A DNA stretch of 64,000 nt from Paenibacillus peoriae KCTC 3763 (GTDB lineage Bacteria > Bacillota > Bacilli > Paenibacillales > Paenibacillaceae), in the NCBI RefSeq assembly GCF_000236805.1, contig NZ_AGFX01000038.1, positions 62,001 to 126,000 on the forward strand. The letters run 5' to 3'. Positions 55,031 to 62,357 of the stretch are shown piece after piece (position 1 is the first letter of the stretch; each line of letters starts with the position of its first letter). The translations under genes and the position numbers were made by a program. Under the pieces are notes generated by a model. The model saw only the letters and a program-made list of their open reading frames with translations, ran no database searches and had not been told where the DNA came from.

Positions 55031-55708
55031 ATGAAGGCCGTGATTTTTGACCTGGATGGAGTCATTACAGATACCGCTGAATATCATTTTCAAGCATGGG
55101 GAAGCTTGGCGGCGGCGCTGGGTATTCCTTTTGATCGGGAATTTAATGAGCAGCTAAAAGGGATCAGCCGTACAGAATCGCTCGACAAAATACTGACGCG
55201 CGGCAACCTGTCCGAGGCGTATACAGACGAAGACAAGCGTGAGCTGGCCGCACAAAAAAACACCGAGTATCAACGGCTCATCTCGGCTGTAACGCCCTCG
55301 GATGTACTGCCAGGCATCGCCTCGCTTCTGACGGAGCTTCACGATGGGGGGATCGGCATAGCGCTGGCCTCTGCCAGCAAAAATGCAGCGTTTATTCTGG
55401 AACAGCTGGAGCTGACGCGCTATTTTGACAGTGTTGTGGATGTCACCGCCATTCGGCACGGTAAGCCGGACCCGGAAATTTTCCTGACCGGAGCGGCCAA
55501 TCTGGGCGTTCAGCCTGCAGACTGTATCGGTATAGAGGACGCGCAAGCGGGAATTCAGGCGATTAAGAGCGCCGGGATGTTCGCGGTGGGTGTAGGAACA
55601 CCTTCGCAAATGCAGGGGGCGGATGTCGTGGTGGCCTCCACCGCCGAGCTTTCTTTGGGCATGTTGGAGGAGCATTTTCGCGAGTTTACAAAGAGAGGTT
55701 CCTTATAA
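55031..55708 (+). CDS. pgmB: Beta-phosphoglucomutase
   Basis: The 225-residue HAD-superfamily enzyme converts beta-glucose 1-phosphate to glucose 6-phosphate. The nucleophile motif is AVIFDLDGVITDTAEYHF with Asp7 and Asp9; the cap contains FNEQLKGISRTESLDKIL, typical of beta-PGM; motif II/III residues are ALASASKNAAFIL and IRHGKPDPEIFL; and the last acidic motif is CIGIEDAQAGIQAIKSAGM. ATG 55031 has an AGGGGG site seven bases upstream. It lies 24 bp after malP and completes the maltose route. Confidence 0.95.
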   Translation: MKAVIFDLDGVITDTAEYHFQAWGSLAAALGIPFDREFNEQLKGISRTESLDKILTRGNLSEAYTDEDKRELAAQKNTEYQRLISAVTPSDVLPGIASLLTELHDGGIGIALASASKNAAFILEQLELTRYFDSVVDVTAIRHGKPDPEIFLTGAANLGVQPADCIGIEDAQAGIQAIKSAGMFAVGVGTPSQMQGADVVVASTAELSLGMLEEHFREFTKRGSL

Positions 55709-55785
55709 AATGAATGAATTGGCTGGCTGGTGGACCCGTTCCACCAGTTTTTTAATTTGCCTATTATACGTAAATAAAGCCTTAT

Positions 55786-56058
55786 TTACTTTGCCATTTT
55801 CGGTCTTGGTCCCCTTACCCCAACATAGCGTTCTTTTACTATAACCTTGGCACGAGAGGTATGAAAAAAACAATACTCACGCTGAGGATCTATTCTGTGC
55901 AGCTCATTATAGCGCTTAAAAGCAGCAGTCGAATCATCAAAGGTATCAATTACGGTCATTTCTTCAATCGAACTTTGACCATCCTTGGAGTAGGCTTTGG
56001 TTGCCTCAAGTACGACCCATTCATTGGGAAACCGCTCTTTAACTTCTTCCCATCGCAT
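55786..56058 (-). CDS. Small hypothetical protein
   Basis: The 90-residue product starts MRWEEVKERFPNEWVVLEA, has a charged middle (SIEEMTVIDTFDDSTAAFKRYNELH in outline) and ends with REYCFFHTSR, VIVKERYVGVRGPRPKMAK. I recall similar short proteins in Firmicutes next to AbrB- or aspartyl-protease-like genes, but there is none here and no function is known. ATG 56058 is fixed by GGAGGTG seven bases upstream; longer in-frame starts at 56133 lie before that site. It converges on pgmB. Confidence 0.75.
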   Translation of the reverse strand: MRWEEVKERFPNEWVVLEATKAYSKDGQSSIEEMTVIDTFDDSTAAFKRYNELHRIDPQREYCFFHTSRAKVIVKERYVGVRGPRPKMAK

Positions 56059-56251
56059 TTTAAACACCTCCAGAAATATGTTATTCGACATTAGTATACC
56101 ATCTCGGAGTACTTTATATCGCAAAAAGCCCACAACTTTCGGCTGGATGATCCAACCTCCTCAAAAAAATAAGGCCCTCTAATAGAGAGCCTTCAAAAGT
56201 ATTAATATCTATTATTCAAGAAATGCCTCTGTGGCAAAGTCTTGTGACAGG

Positions 56252-56431
56252 TCATTTTAACGTTTTTATGACTTGAAGAACCTTCTCTTTGGTATCCGGG
56301 TGATTATTCGCATATTCTGTGAAGGCTTCTTGCAAAATAGTTCTTTGATCTTTTTCGGTAACAAATGACCAGGTACGCAGCATCGTAGCGAACTCTTCCG
56401 GAAATCTAAAGGATAGCGCATTCCTTGCCAA
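56252..56431 (-). CDS. Small helical protein of unknown function
   Basis: The 59-residue product begins MARNALSFRFPEEFATMLRT (TTG start at 56431, eight bases after AGGAGG) and continues with a long helix pair (DQRTILQEAFTEYANN, KEKVLQVIKTLK). The order short strand (LSFRFP) then two helices recalls ribbon-helix-helix folds, but no diagnostic residues are present. The ribosome-binding site overlaps the end of a 28-residue peptide gene, so the two are translationally coupled. Confidence 0.55.
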   Translation of the reverse strand: MARNALSFRFPEEFATMLRTWSFVTEKDQRTILQEAFTEYANNHPDTKEKVLQVIKTLK

Positions 56432-56436
56432 AGCGA

Positions 56437-56523
56437 TCACCTCCTATTCTTAATTGCTTGTGATAGAGCAGCCAGTGATATAACCAGACCGACCACAGCG
56501 ATGATAAGGGTAACAGTTTGCAT
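56437..56523 (-). CDS. 28-residue single-span membrane peptide
   Basis: ATG 56523 stands behind AAAGGAGG. The product opens MQTVTLIIAVVGLVISLAAL and ends QAIKNRR: one hydrophobic helix and a basic C-terminal tail. Size and layout resemble small membrane toxins of type I toxin-antitoxin systems (holin-like, Fst, BsrG groups) and also small regulatory membrane peptides. A similar 33-residue frame lies 160 bp upstream on the same strand. Its stop codon overlaps the ribosome-binding site of the next gene. Confidence 0.5.
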   Translation of the reverse strand: MQTVTLIIAVVGLVISLAALSQAIKNRR

Positions 56524-56572
56524 ACTGATGCCTCCTTTGTAGTTACTCGAATTTGTAAAATATAATTTACAA

Positions 56573-56685
56573 CGGAGAATGAAGAGGGTAAGATAAGCAT
56601 AAGATGATAGGGTGCAGGAAGGGGATTGCTCCCCAACCTTGCTGATGATTCAAGCCTTCTTACGTTGCCGCGTAAGGGGCTTTTT
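56573..56685 (+). ncRNA. Possible small antisense RNA
   Basis: A plus-strand promoter (TTGTAG at 56537-56542, TATAAT at 56561-56566, spacer 18) and an intrinsic terminator (stem 56652-56679, then TTTTT at 56681-56685) bracket about 113 bases that have no useful reading frame. The RNA would be antisense to the 3' end of the 33-residue peptide transcript and to the leader of the 28-residue one. Existence is inferred from signals only. Confidence 0.3.
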
Positions 56686-56785
56686 ACTTTACCCGGCGGT
56701 TATTTTTCTTGGCTGTTTGAAAATTCATCCAAGCAGCTGCGAGATTAACCAGTGCCGTGAGTAAAAGTACAATCGCGGTCCCCAT
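56684..56785 (-). CDS. 33-residue single-span membrane peptide
   Basis: ATG 56785 has AAAGGAG about twelve bases upstream. The product opens MGTAIVLLLTALVNLAAAW, one hydrophobic helix, and ends TAKKNNRRVK, a strongly basic tail. It is alike in layout to the 28-residue peptide downstream. The stop codon overlaps the T run of a plus-strand terminator, so a convergent antisense transcript could pair with its 3' end. Toxin-like function is a guess from this arrangement. Confidence 0.45.
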   Translation of the reverse strand: MGTAIVLLLTALVNLAAAWMNFQTAKKNNRRVK

Positions 56786-56857
56786 CGTCTTAGGTTCTCC
56801 TTTCTGGAGTGCTTACTACACCCTCTGTAAATATATTACTATACATACGTACTGCCC

Positions 56858-56981
56858 TCAATACGAGATTCCCACATCCGTCTTCACAAAATCAGGCACA
56901 TAGCCGTTCATCGCCACAATTCCCTTCAACCGATTGCCCAGCGTGAGTGCAAATGACATGGACAAAATCGCTCCCTCCATC
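56858..56981 (-). pseudogene. Remnant of an alpha/beta-hydrolase (carboxylesterase/YvaK-like)
   Basis: From ATG 56981 the minus strand reads MEGAILSMSFALTLGNRLKG and then IVAMNGYVPDFVKTD up to a stop at 56858. This corresponds to the middle of phospholipase/carboxylesterase-type hydrolases (usually GFSQGAILSLS…KGIVAMSGYIP), but the catalytic Ser-Gln segment is altered and both the N- and C-terminal parts are missing. It is an isolated fragment between the small peptide genes and the SWIM gene. Confidence 0.55.
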
Positions 56982-57088
56982 TCAATTTACGTGTACGAAC
57001 TGATATAATAGAAGAGTTAAGCTACCATTCTAAGCTGACTTCTTAAGCTAACACCAAAAAGACTATTCTCTCTTAGGAGACAATGCAT

Positions 57089-58744
57089 ATGAAACCAACC
57101 TATCTTATGGATGATATACAATGGCAGCAGCTTATTCAAAACGTCGCTGACCATTTTAATGATGTAACGATCAAACGAGGCTTCCAATATTTTAAGCAAG
57201 GCAAGGTAAAAGAATTCGCAATGCCTGATGCTGATCATATCGCGGCTGTTGTGGATGGAAGTGAGCTCTACGAGGTAGATCTTCACTTGAACGCTTTTGC
57301 TGCCAGCAGATGTACGTGTCCGGTTCATACCAACTGCAAACATATGATCGCAGTACTGCTGAAATACGCGAACGAGCAGGAACGTCCCGTACACGCGTTG
57401 GTGAACGCTCATTCAGCGGGCTTTACTCGGTTAGCTGCAAAAGCCGACACACGCCCCCCATCTCCTGCCCGGTCAAGCCTGTCAATGGATCGCAAGGAAG
57501 CAACCAGGAACGCACTCAGTAAAACAGCCAGCCAGATACCGGACATCCCCATTTCAGAATGGCATGATCTGTTCGATCAGTGCATCGGCCTCAACCCTGT
57601 GAATACTCAAAATTCCCAATTTGTCCAAAGCGCCCTAGCCTCGATCTATGCTGTGAAGCCGCCGCTCTCACCCGGCATGCAACAGTTATATGGACTGCAC
57701 GCACATCTGCGTGTGCTGGAAAAGCTGGTGCCTCAGTCCCCGATGCCGGGCTACCCCACTCATTCCTACATGGGGTATTACACGCAAATTGCCGCAGATG
57801 AGCTAAAAGAAGCGATCGAGCGTGATTTCGAGAGCCCGCTTGCACGATCCGGCGAACCGAAGCAAGAAGCCCGCATGGCAGAGACCTTGGCCTATTTGCG
57901 CCGAAAAATGCTGACGGAATCGCGTAATGGTACTTATTTTTCGGACGTGTATTATCGGTTTTGGCTGCGCTGGATGCGCCCCGAACGACCAAATCCCGGC
58001 ATATATGCAGAGGAATTACAGCATTTACAGGCAGCAGAAGAGGAGCTGGGAACAGCATTGGCCCGACTTCCCTGGATGCTGGCCCAAAGCTGGATGCATA
58101 TTTATCAGTCACAGGATGTGGCGGCCTGGACGCTGCTCCAAGAGGCAGAACAGGCTTTTCCATTGAAAATCTCTTCGAATCAGCTGCTTTTATTTTTACA
58201 CTCGCTACGTGAAGCCGAAGACTGGACGCGTCTCAAGGATGGACTACGGCATATCGGTCCCTTGCTTCACAGTCATCGGGACGATCATTTGCAAGACTAT
58301 ATACATGATTGGAACCTAGTATTGCAACACCTTCCAGCAGCAGAACCGGACATGTGGGATACGCTGGTCAGCATGCTTCCTTTTGCCGGGGGAATGTATG
58401 AAGAAACACTACTTGCTCATGAAAAATGGCGGCAATGGATCGATTATCAGCTGAGTATACGCAGCGAGCCATTGAGCTTTCGCGTAAGCGCCTTGCAGCC
58501 CATTGAAAAGAACGCACCGGAGCTGCTGCTCCCCTTCTACCATCAAGCGGTAGAACGATATGTGCTGGAAAAAAACAGAGCCGGCTATAAAGCGGCGGTC
58601 AAGCTATTGAAACGGCTGTTCAAGCTATACAAGAAAATGAAGCAAGAGCCGCGCTGGGAACTGTTTTTCACCAACTTCACCAGCCGTCACAGCCGCCTTC
58701 GGGCGCTACAGGAGGAATTGCGGAAAGGGAAATTGTTATCATGA
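57089..58744 (+). CDS. SWIM zinc-finger protein paired with the SNF2 helicase
   Basis: The 551-residue protein has a SWIM finger at residues about 73-85, CTCPVHTNCKH, preceded by the usual FQYFKQGKVKEFAMPDADHIAAVVDG strand region. The remainder is helical with many W, L and Q residues and no known catalytic motif. SWIM proteins of this type are found next to bacterial SNF2-family helicases and are thought to help bind DNA or protein. ATG 57089 is nine bases behind AGGAGA; ATG 57083 is too close. Its stop overlaps the SNF2 gene start by four bases, so translation is coupled. Confidence 0.88.
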   Translation: MKPTYLMDDIQWQQLIQNVADHFNDVTIKRGFQYFKQGKVKEFAMPDADHIAAVVDGSELYEVDLHLNAFAASRCTCPVHTNCKHMIAVLLKYANEQERPVHALVNAHSAGFTRLAAKADTRPPSPARSSLSMDRKEATRNALSKTASQIPDIPISEWHDLFDQCIGLNPVNTQNSQFVQSALASIYAVKPPLSPGMQQLYGLHAHLRVLEKLVPQSPMPGYPTHSYMGYYTQIAADELKEAIERDFESPLARSGEPKQEARMAETLAYLRRKMLTESRNGTYFSDVYYRFWLRWMRPERPNPGIYAEELQHLQAAEEELGTALARLPWMLAQSWMHIYQSQDVAAWTLLQEAEQAFPLKISSNQLLLFLHSLREAEDWTRLKDGLRHIGPLLHSHRDDHLQDYIHDWNLVLQHLPAAEPDMWDTLVSMLPFAGGMYEETLLAHEKWRQWIDYQLSIRSEPLSFRVSALQPIEKNAPELLLPFYHQAVERYVLEKNRAGYKAAVKLLKRLFKLYKKMKQEPRWELFFTNFTSRHSRLRALQEELRKGKLLS

Positions 58745-61700
58745 GCCAATATACCGAAACGATCACGGTACACATCCGATTGACTGCCTATGGAGACGCG
58801 CTGATCTACGGCGATTCCTCCATGAACTATAGCATTTCTGGCCAAATGCTAAAGCAGCGTTTGTTTGCTTGGCATGAAGCTTCGTTTTATGGTACCGAGT
58901 TGGAGGTGCAGCACGTTCAGGGCACTGATATTATCGTCCTTCCCTCGGAGCAAGTGATTCCTTTCCTTGCAGAGGGCGAACTGCTGGAGCATATCGAATG
59001 GATCTGGGACGAGGCCCATGCCCCTTGGCTGAGCTCCATCCCTCTACTTGCCCATTGCATTGACGCGAAAGCCTACGTGCCCAGCTTCACCGCATTTCAG
59101 GCGGGAAAGCTGCAATGGATTTGGGATGCGGAAACGCCGGAATCACTGGGAGCACTGGGTGCACCAGAGGCTTCTGCATCCGAATTAATGCCGGAGAGCG
59201 CCCATCTAACAGAGCTTACTCGGCTTCTGGATAGCCTGGAAAAGGATGAGCGCGAAGGAGTCGCAGCGGCGTTCTCGGCCGCTGTGTTCCAGCGCTGGTA
59301 CGGCACCGAAGCGGAAGATGCCGATTTGCGAAGAGAGTATCCGATCCTCTTCGCCCCCAGGCGCTCGGCGGCTGCAGGTCTGGATGCGCAGGCATGGCTT
59401 GTTTCCATCGGCTGGAAAGCAGATACGGCGCCATTTCGTCCATTGCTGCAACTGCTGGAGCCAGCGCCGGAGGACGACGAGTCGTCCTGGCAGCTCAAGC
59501 TTGTGCTGCAGGACAAGCAGGACACGACGCGGCTGGTGCCTGTGCAGCTTGCCGATGACGGATACGCGTCCGGCCTATGGCCCGATGCGTGGGCGGCGCA
59601 TGTGCGGGAGCGCTCAGCCGGATGGCTGGAGCGCTTGAGCGCCATTTTGCCAGCCGGGCTGCTGCACACTGGAAGCCGCGCTGACGTGCTGAATCGCCCG
59701 CTCACCGATGAAGCGGCGTGGCAGTTCTTGACGACCGACAGCCAGCGCCTGCTGGAGGGCGGCTGGCAGGTGCTGCTGCCGGCTTGGTGGGAGGCAGTCA
59801 CCCGCAAGAAGCCGAAGCTGCGGGCCAAGGTCCGCGCGGGCGAAGGCGCGGGACCGGGCGCGAAGGGCAGCTCGCTGTTCGGACTGGACTCGATTGTCCA
59901 GTTCGACTGGCGTGTGGCCATTGGCGATGCCGATCTGAGCGAGTCCGAGTTCGCCGAGCTGGTGGCCCGCAACGAGCGCCTGGTGCGCTTCCGGGGCCAA
60001 TGGATCGCGCTCGATCCCGCGCTGCTCGCGCAGATTCGCCGGGCGATGGCCGGAATCGACAGCACGCAGGGTCTGTCCTTTCAGGACATCCTGCAGCTGC
60101 ATCTGCTCGGCAATCCCGATGAGCCTGCAGACGACGCCTCGGGCGGGCAGGCGGAGGATGCGGCACGCTTCCGACTGGAAGTCGAGCTGAATGCGCATCT
60201 GCTGAAGCTGATCAGCCAGCTTGGACGGCAGTCGGAGTGGCCTGCACTGGACGTGCCGGACGGGCTGCAAGCCGAGCTGCGAACCTATCAGCGGGATGGC
60301 TACGCGTGGCTTGCCTTTTTGCGCCGCTTTGGACTGGGCGCCTGCCTGGCAGATGACATGGGGCTTGGCAAAACGGTACAGTTTATCGCCTATTTGCTGC
60401 ATTTACAGGAGATTGCCGCGGAGACGGGCGTCCGCTCCAGTTCCCTGCTGGTTTGCCCTACTTCGGTGCTGGGCAACTGGCAAAAGGAGCTTAGCCGCTT
60501 TGCTCCTTCATTAAAGGTCCTGCTACATTATGGAAGCAAGCGGGAGCAGGGAGAGTTGTTCTGCGAAGAGGCCCGGCAAGCCGATGTTGTACTAACTTCC
60601 TTTGCGACGGCAACCCTTGATCAAGAGCTGCTCCAAGGCATGACCTGGGACTCGATTTGCCTAGATGAAGCACAAAACATTAAAAATGCGCAAACCAAGC
60701 AATCCACCGCCGTTCGCAGCTTCCCTGCACGGCATCGTATAGCACTGACCGGGACACCTATTGAGAATCGGCTGTCCGAGCTGTGGTCTATTTATGATTT
60801 TATCAATCCCGGCTATTTGGGTAGCTCACGCGCTTTCAGCAATCGGTTCATGAATGCCATTGAGAAAGAACATAACGAGCAGCGCACGATGGATTTGCAA
60901 AAGCTGGTTCAGCCCTTCATGCTGCGGCGCAAGAAAAAAGACCCGGCTATACAGCTTGATTTGCCTGATAAAAATGAGATGAAAACCTATATTCACCTCA
61001 CCTCCGAACAGGGAGCGCTCTATGACCAGATTGTCAAAGAACTGATGGAACGGATGCAGAAGCTGGAGGGCATTGAGCGGAAAGGAGCCATTCTATCCGC
61101 TCTTACCCAGCTAAAGCAGCTTTGTGATCACCCGGTCCTTTTGACCAGGGAAGCGGCTCTGAATGTCGCTGCTTCCGGGTATAGTCCATCCGAGCTCGAA
61201 GCGCTTACCAGCCGTTCATCCAAGCTTGAGCGGATTCTGTCCATGGTTAAGGAACTGCGGGCGGAAGGTGAACGCTGCCTTATTTTCACGCAATATATTG
61301 GTATGGGACGGATGCTCCAGCAGGTACTCGCTCAGGAACTGCAAGAGCCGGTGCTCTACCTGAACGGCAGCACGTCCAAAACCGCTCGCGACCGGATGAT
61401 TGACCAATTCCAGTCTCACACACTGCCGCCTGAAGAGCAGCCGTCTGTATTTATTTTGTCACTCAAGGCTGGCGGTGTGGGACTGAATCTGACAGCGGCC
61501 AACCACGTCTTCCACTTCGACCGCTGGTGGAATCCGGCAGTCGAAAACCAGGCCACAGACCGCGCCTATCGGATGGGACAAACGAAGGACGTACAGGTGC
61601 ACAAATTCATCTCGCTGGGCACGCTGGAGGAACGTATTGACGAAATGCTGGAGAGTAAACAGCAGCTTAGCGACCAAATCATTTCCAGCACCGAGGGCTG

Positions 61701-61764
61701 GATTACCGAGCTGTCGACAGATGCATTAAGAGAACTCTTCACGCTGCGGCGCGATTGGGCATGA
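58741..61764 (+). CDS. SNF2-family DEAD/DEAH-box helicase (RapA/SNF2 type)
   Basis: The 1007-residue protein has a long N-terminal SNF2-associated region (about 1-500), then the ATPase: motif I CLADDMGLGKTVQFIAYLL near residue 537, Ia LLVCPTSVLGNWQKEL, motif II ICLDEAQNIKN near 640, motif III ALTGTPIENRLSELWSI, and the C-terminal helicase half with IFTQYIGMGRMLQQVL, LSLKAGGVGLNLTAANHVFHFDRWWNPAVENQATDRAYRMGQ in outline. These are DNA translocases that remodel protein-DNA complexes. It shares an operon with the SWIM protein. A GC-rich stretch at about 59200-60300 encodes an alanine/arginine-rich linker. Confidence 0.93.
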   Translation: MSQYTETITVHIRLTAYGDALIYGDSSMNYSISGQMLKQRLFAWHEASFYGTELEVQHVQGTDIIVLPSEQVIPFLAEGELLEHIEWIWDEAHAPWLSSIPLLAHCIDAKAYVPSFTAFQAGKLQWIWDAETPESLGALGAPEASASELMPESAHLTELTRLLDSLEKDEREGVAAAFSAAVFQRWYGTEAEDADLRREYPILFAPRRSAAAGLDAQAWLVSIGWKADTAPFRPLLQLLEPAPEDDESSWQLKLVLQDKQDTTRLVPVQLADDGYASGLWPDAWAAHVRERSAGWLERLSAILPAGLLHTGSRADVLNRPLTDEAAWQFLTTDSQRLLEGGWQVLLPAWWEAVTRKKPKLRAKVRAGEGAGPGAKGSSLFGLDSIVQFDWRVAIGDADLSESEFAELVARNERLVRFRGQWIALDPALLAQIRRAMAGIDSTQGLSFQDILQLHLLGNPDEPADDASGGQAEDAARFRLEVELNAHLLKLISQLGRQSEWPALDVPDGLQAELRTYQRDGYAWLAFLRRFGLGACLADDMGLGKTVQFIAYLLHLQEIAAETGVRSSSLLVCPTSVLGNWQKELSRFAPSLKVLLHYGSKREQGELFCEEARQADVVLTSFATATLDQELLQGMTWDSICLDEAQNIKNAQTKQSTAVRSFPARHRIALTGTPIENRLSELWSIYDFINPGYLGSSRAFSNRFMNAIEKEHNEQRTMDLQKLVQPFMLRRKKKDPAIQLDLPDKNEMKTYIHLTSEQGALYDQIVKELMERMQKLEGIERKGAILSALTQLKQLCDHPVLLTREAALNVAASGYSPSELEALTSRSSKLERILSMVKELRAEGERCLIFTQYIGMGRMLQQVLAQELQEPVLYLNGSTSKTARDRMIDQFQSHTLPPEEQPSVFILSLKAGGVGLNLTAANHVFHFDRWWNPAVENQATDRAYRMGQTKDVQVHKFISLGTLEERIDEMLESKQQLSDQIISSTEGWITELSTDALRELFTLRRDWA

Positions 61765-61796
61765 GGAGGTCCCAAGTCGAACTATAATGAACATGG

Positions 61797-61844
61797 AGTG
61801 CCATTTGATAGATACCTATTTTAAAAAAAGTAGTTTATGGCACT
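61797..61844. repeat. Inverted repeat after the SNF2 gene
   Basis: AGTGCCAT (61797-61804) and ATGGCACT (61837-61844) are perfect arms around an AT-rich loop, between the helicase stop and the next small gene. It could be a weak terminator or an operator. Confidence 0.4.
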
Positions 61845-61902
61845 GTCTAAAATTCCTTTGTGTGCATCTAATATCTCATCACAACAAAGGAGTTGATTTA
61901 TA

Positions 61903-62247
61903 GTGGCCATTCGTCCTCCACAAACGCTGAAATCCACAGGCAGAAAGGTTCCTGCTTCGAGATATCGCAATGTGAGTCCTACGCAAACCCTTACTCGATT
62001 TACGGTCATCTGGGCTAACAATAATGGTGTACCTTTTAACACAACCGGATTTTTTGCTACACTCCGGCGTCTAGATGGAACTTTTGTGCAAGCTGCAGGC
62101 TTCGACAGTTTTGGTACTGCCCGGTTCAGCAGAGTCCGCACACCCACGAACCAGGCTTTTACTCTGCGTACCTTTAGAGACGATGGAACGTTATTCCGGG
62201 TTAGATCGGTACCTGCTGGCGTATCCTCGTTTGTTGTTATCGGTTAA
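61903..62247 (+). CDS. Small hypothetical protein, basic
   Basis: The 114-residue product starts at GTG 61903 with AAAGGAG about eleven bases upstream. It is arginine- and threonine-rich and beta-patterned (FTVIWANNNGVPFNTTGFFATLRRLDGTFVQAAGF, then FTLRTFRDDGTLFRVRSVPAGVSSFVVIG, in outline), with no signal peptide, no cysteines and no membrane helix. The pattern suggests an immunoglobulin-like beta-sandwich or a spore-surface protein, but I do not recognise a family. It converges on the pectate lyase gene. Confidence 0.65.
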   Translation: MAIRPPQTLKSTGRKVPASRYRNVSPTQTLTRFTVIWANNNGVPFNTTGFFATLRRLDGTFVQAAGFDSFGTARFSRVRTPTNQAFTLRTFRDDGTLFRVRSVPAGVSSFVVIG

Positions 62248-62284
62248 AAACATGCCGAACGCAGCCTAAATACGGTTAACGAAA

Positions 62285-62322
62285 AAGCAGCTAGGAACAG
62301 AGCATATCTGTCCTAGCTGCTT
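62285..62322 (-). terminator. Intrinsic terminator after the pectate lyase gene
   Basis: AAGCAGCTAGGA (62285-62296) and TCCTAGCTGCTT (62311-62322) form a stem extended inward by ACAG/CTGT. The minus strand ends it with a T run. It is 36 bp past the stop. Confidence 0.8.
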
Positions 62323-62357
62323 CTTCGTAATCAGGATTTTGCAAAATCCTCAAATAC

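Noticed and set aside
59097-60065. Long open frame on the minus strand, 322 codons
   Set aside because: It lies opposite the GC-rich middle of the SNF2 gene, has Ser/Arg/Ala-rich low-complexity translation, no ribosome-binding site and no domain; it is a shadow frame.
61821-62147. Minus-strand frame of 108 codons opposite the small basic protein
   Set aside because: It lacks a ribosome-binding site, while the plus-strand frame has AAAGGAG and is better patterned.
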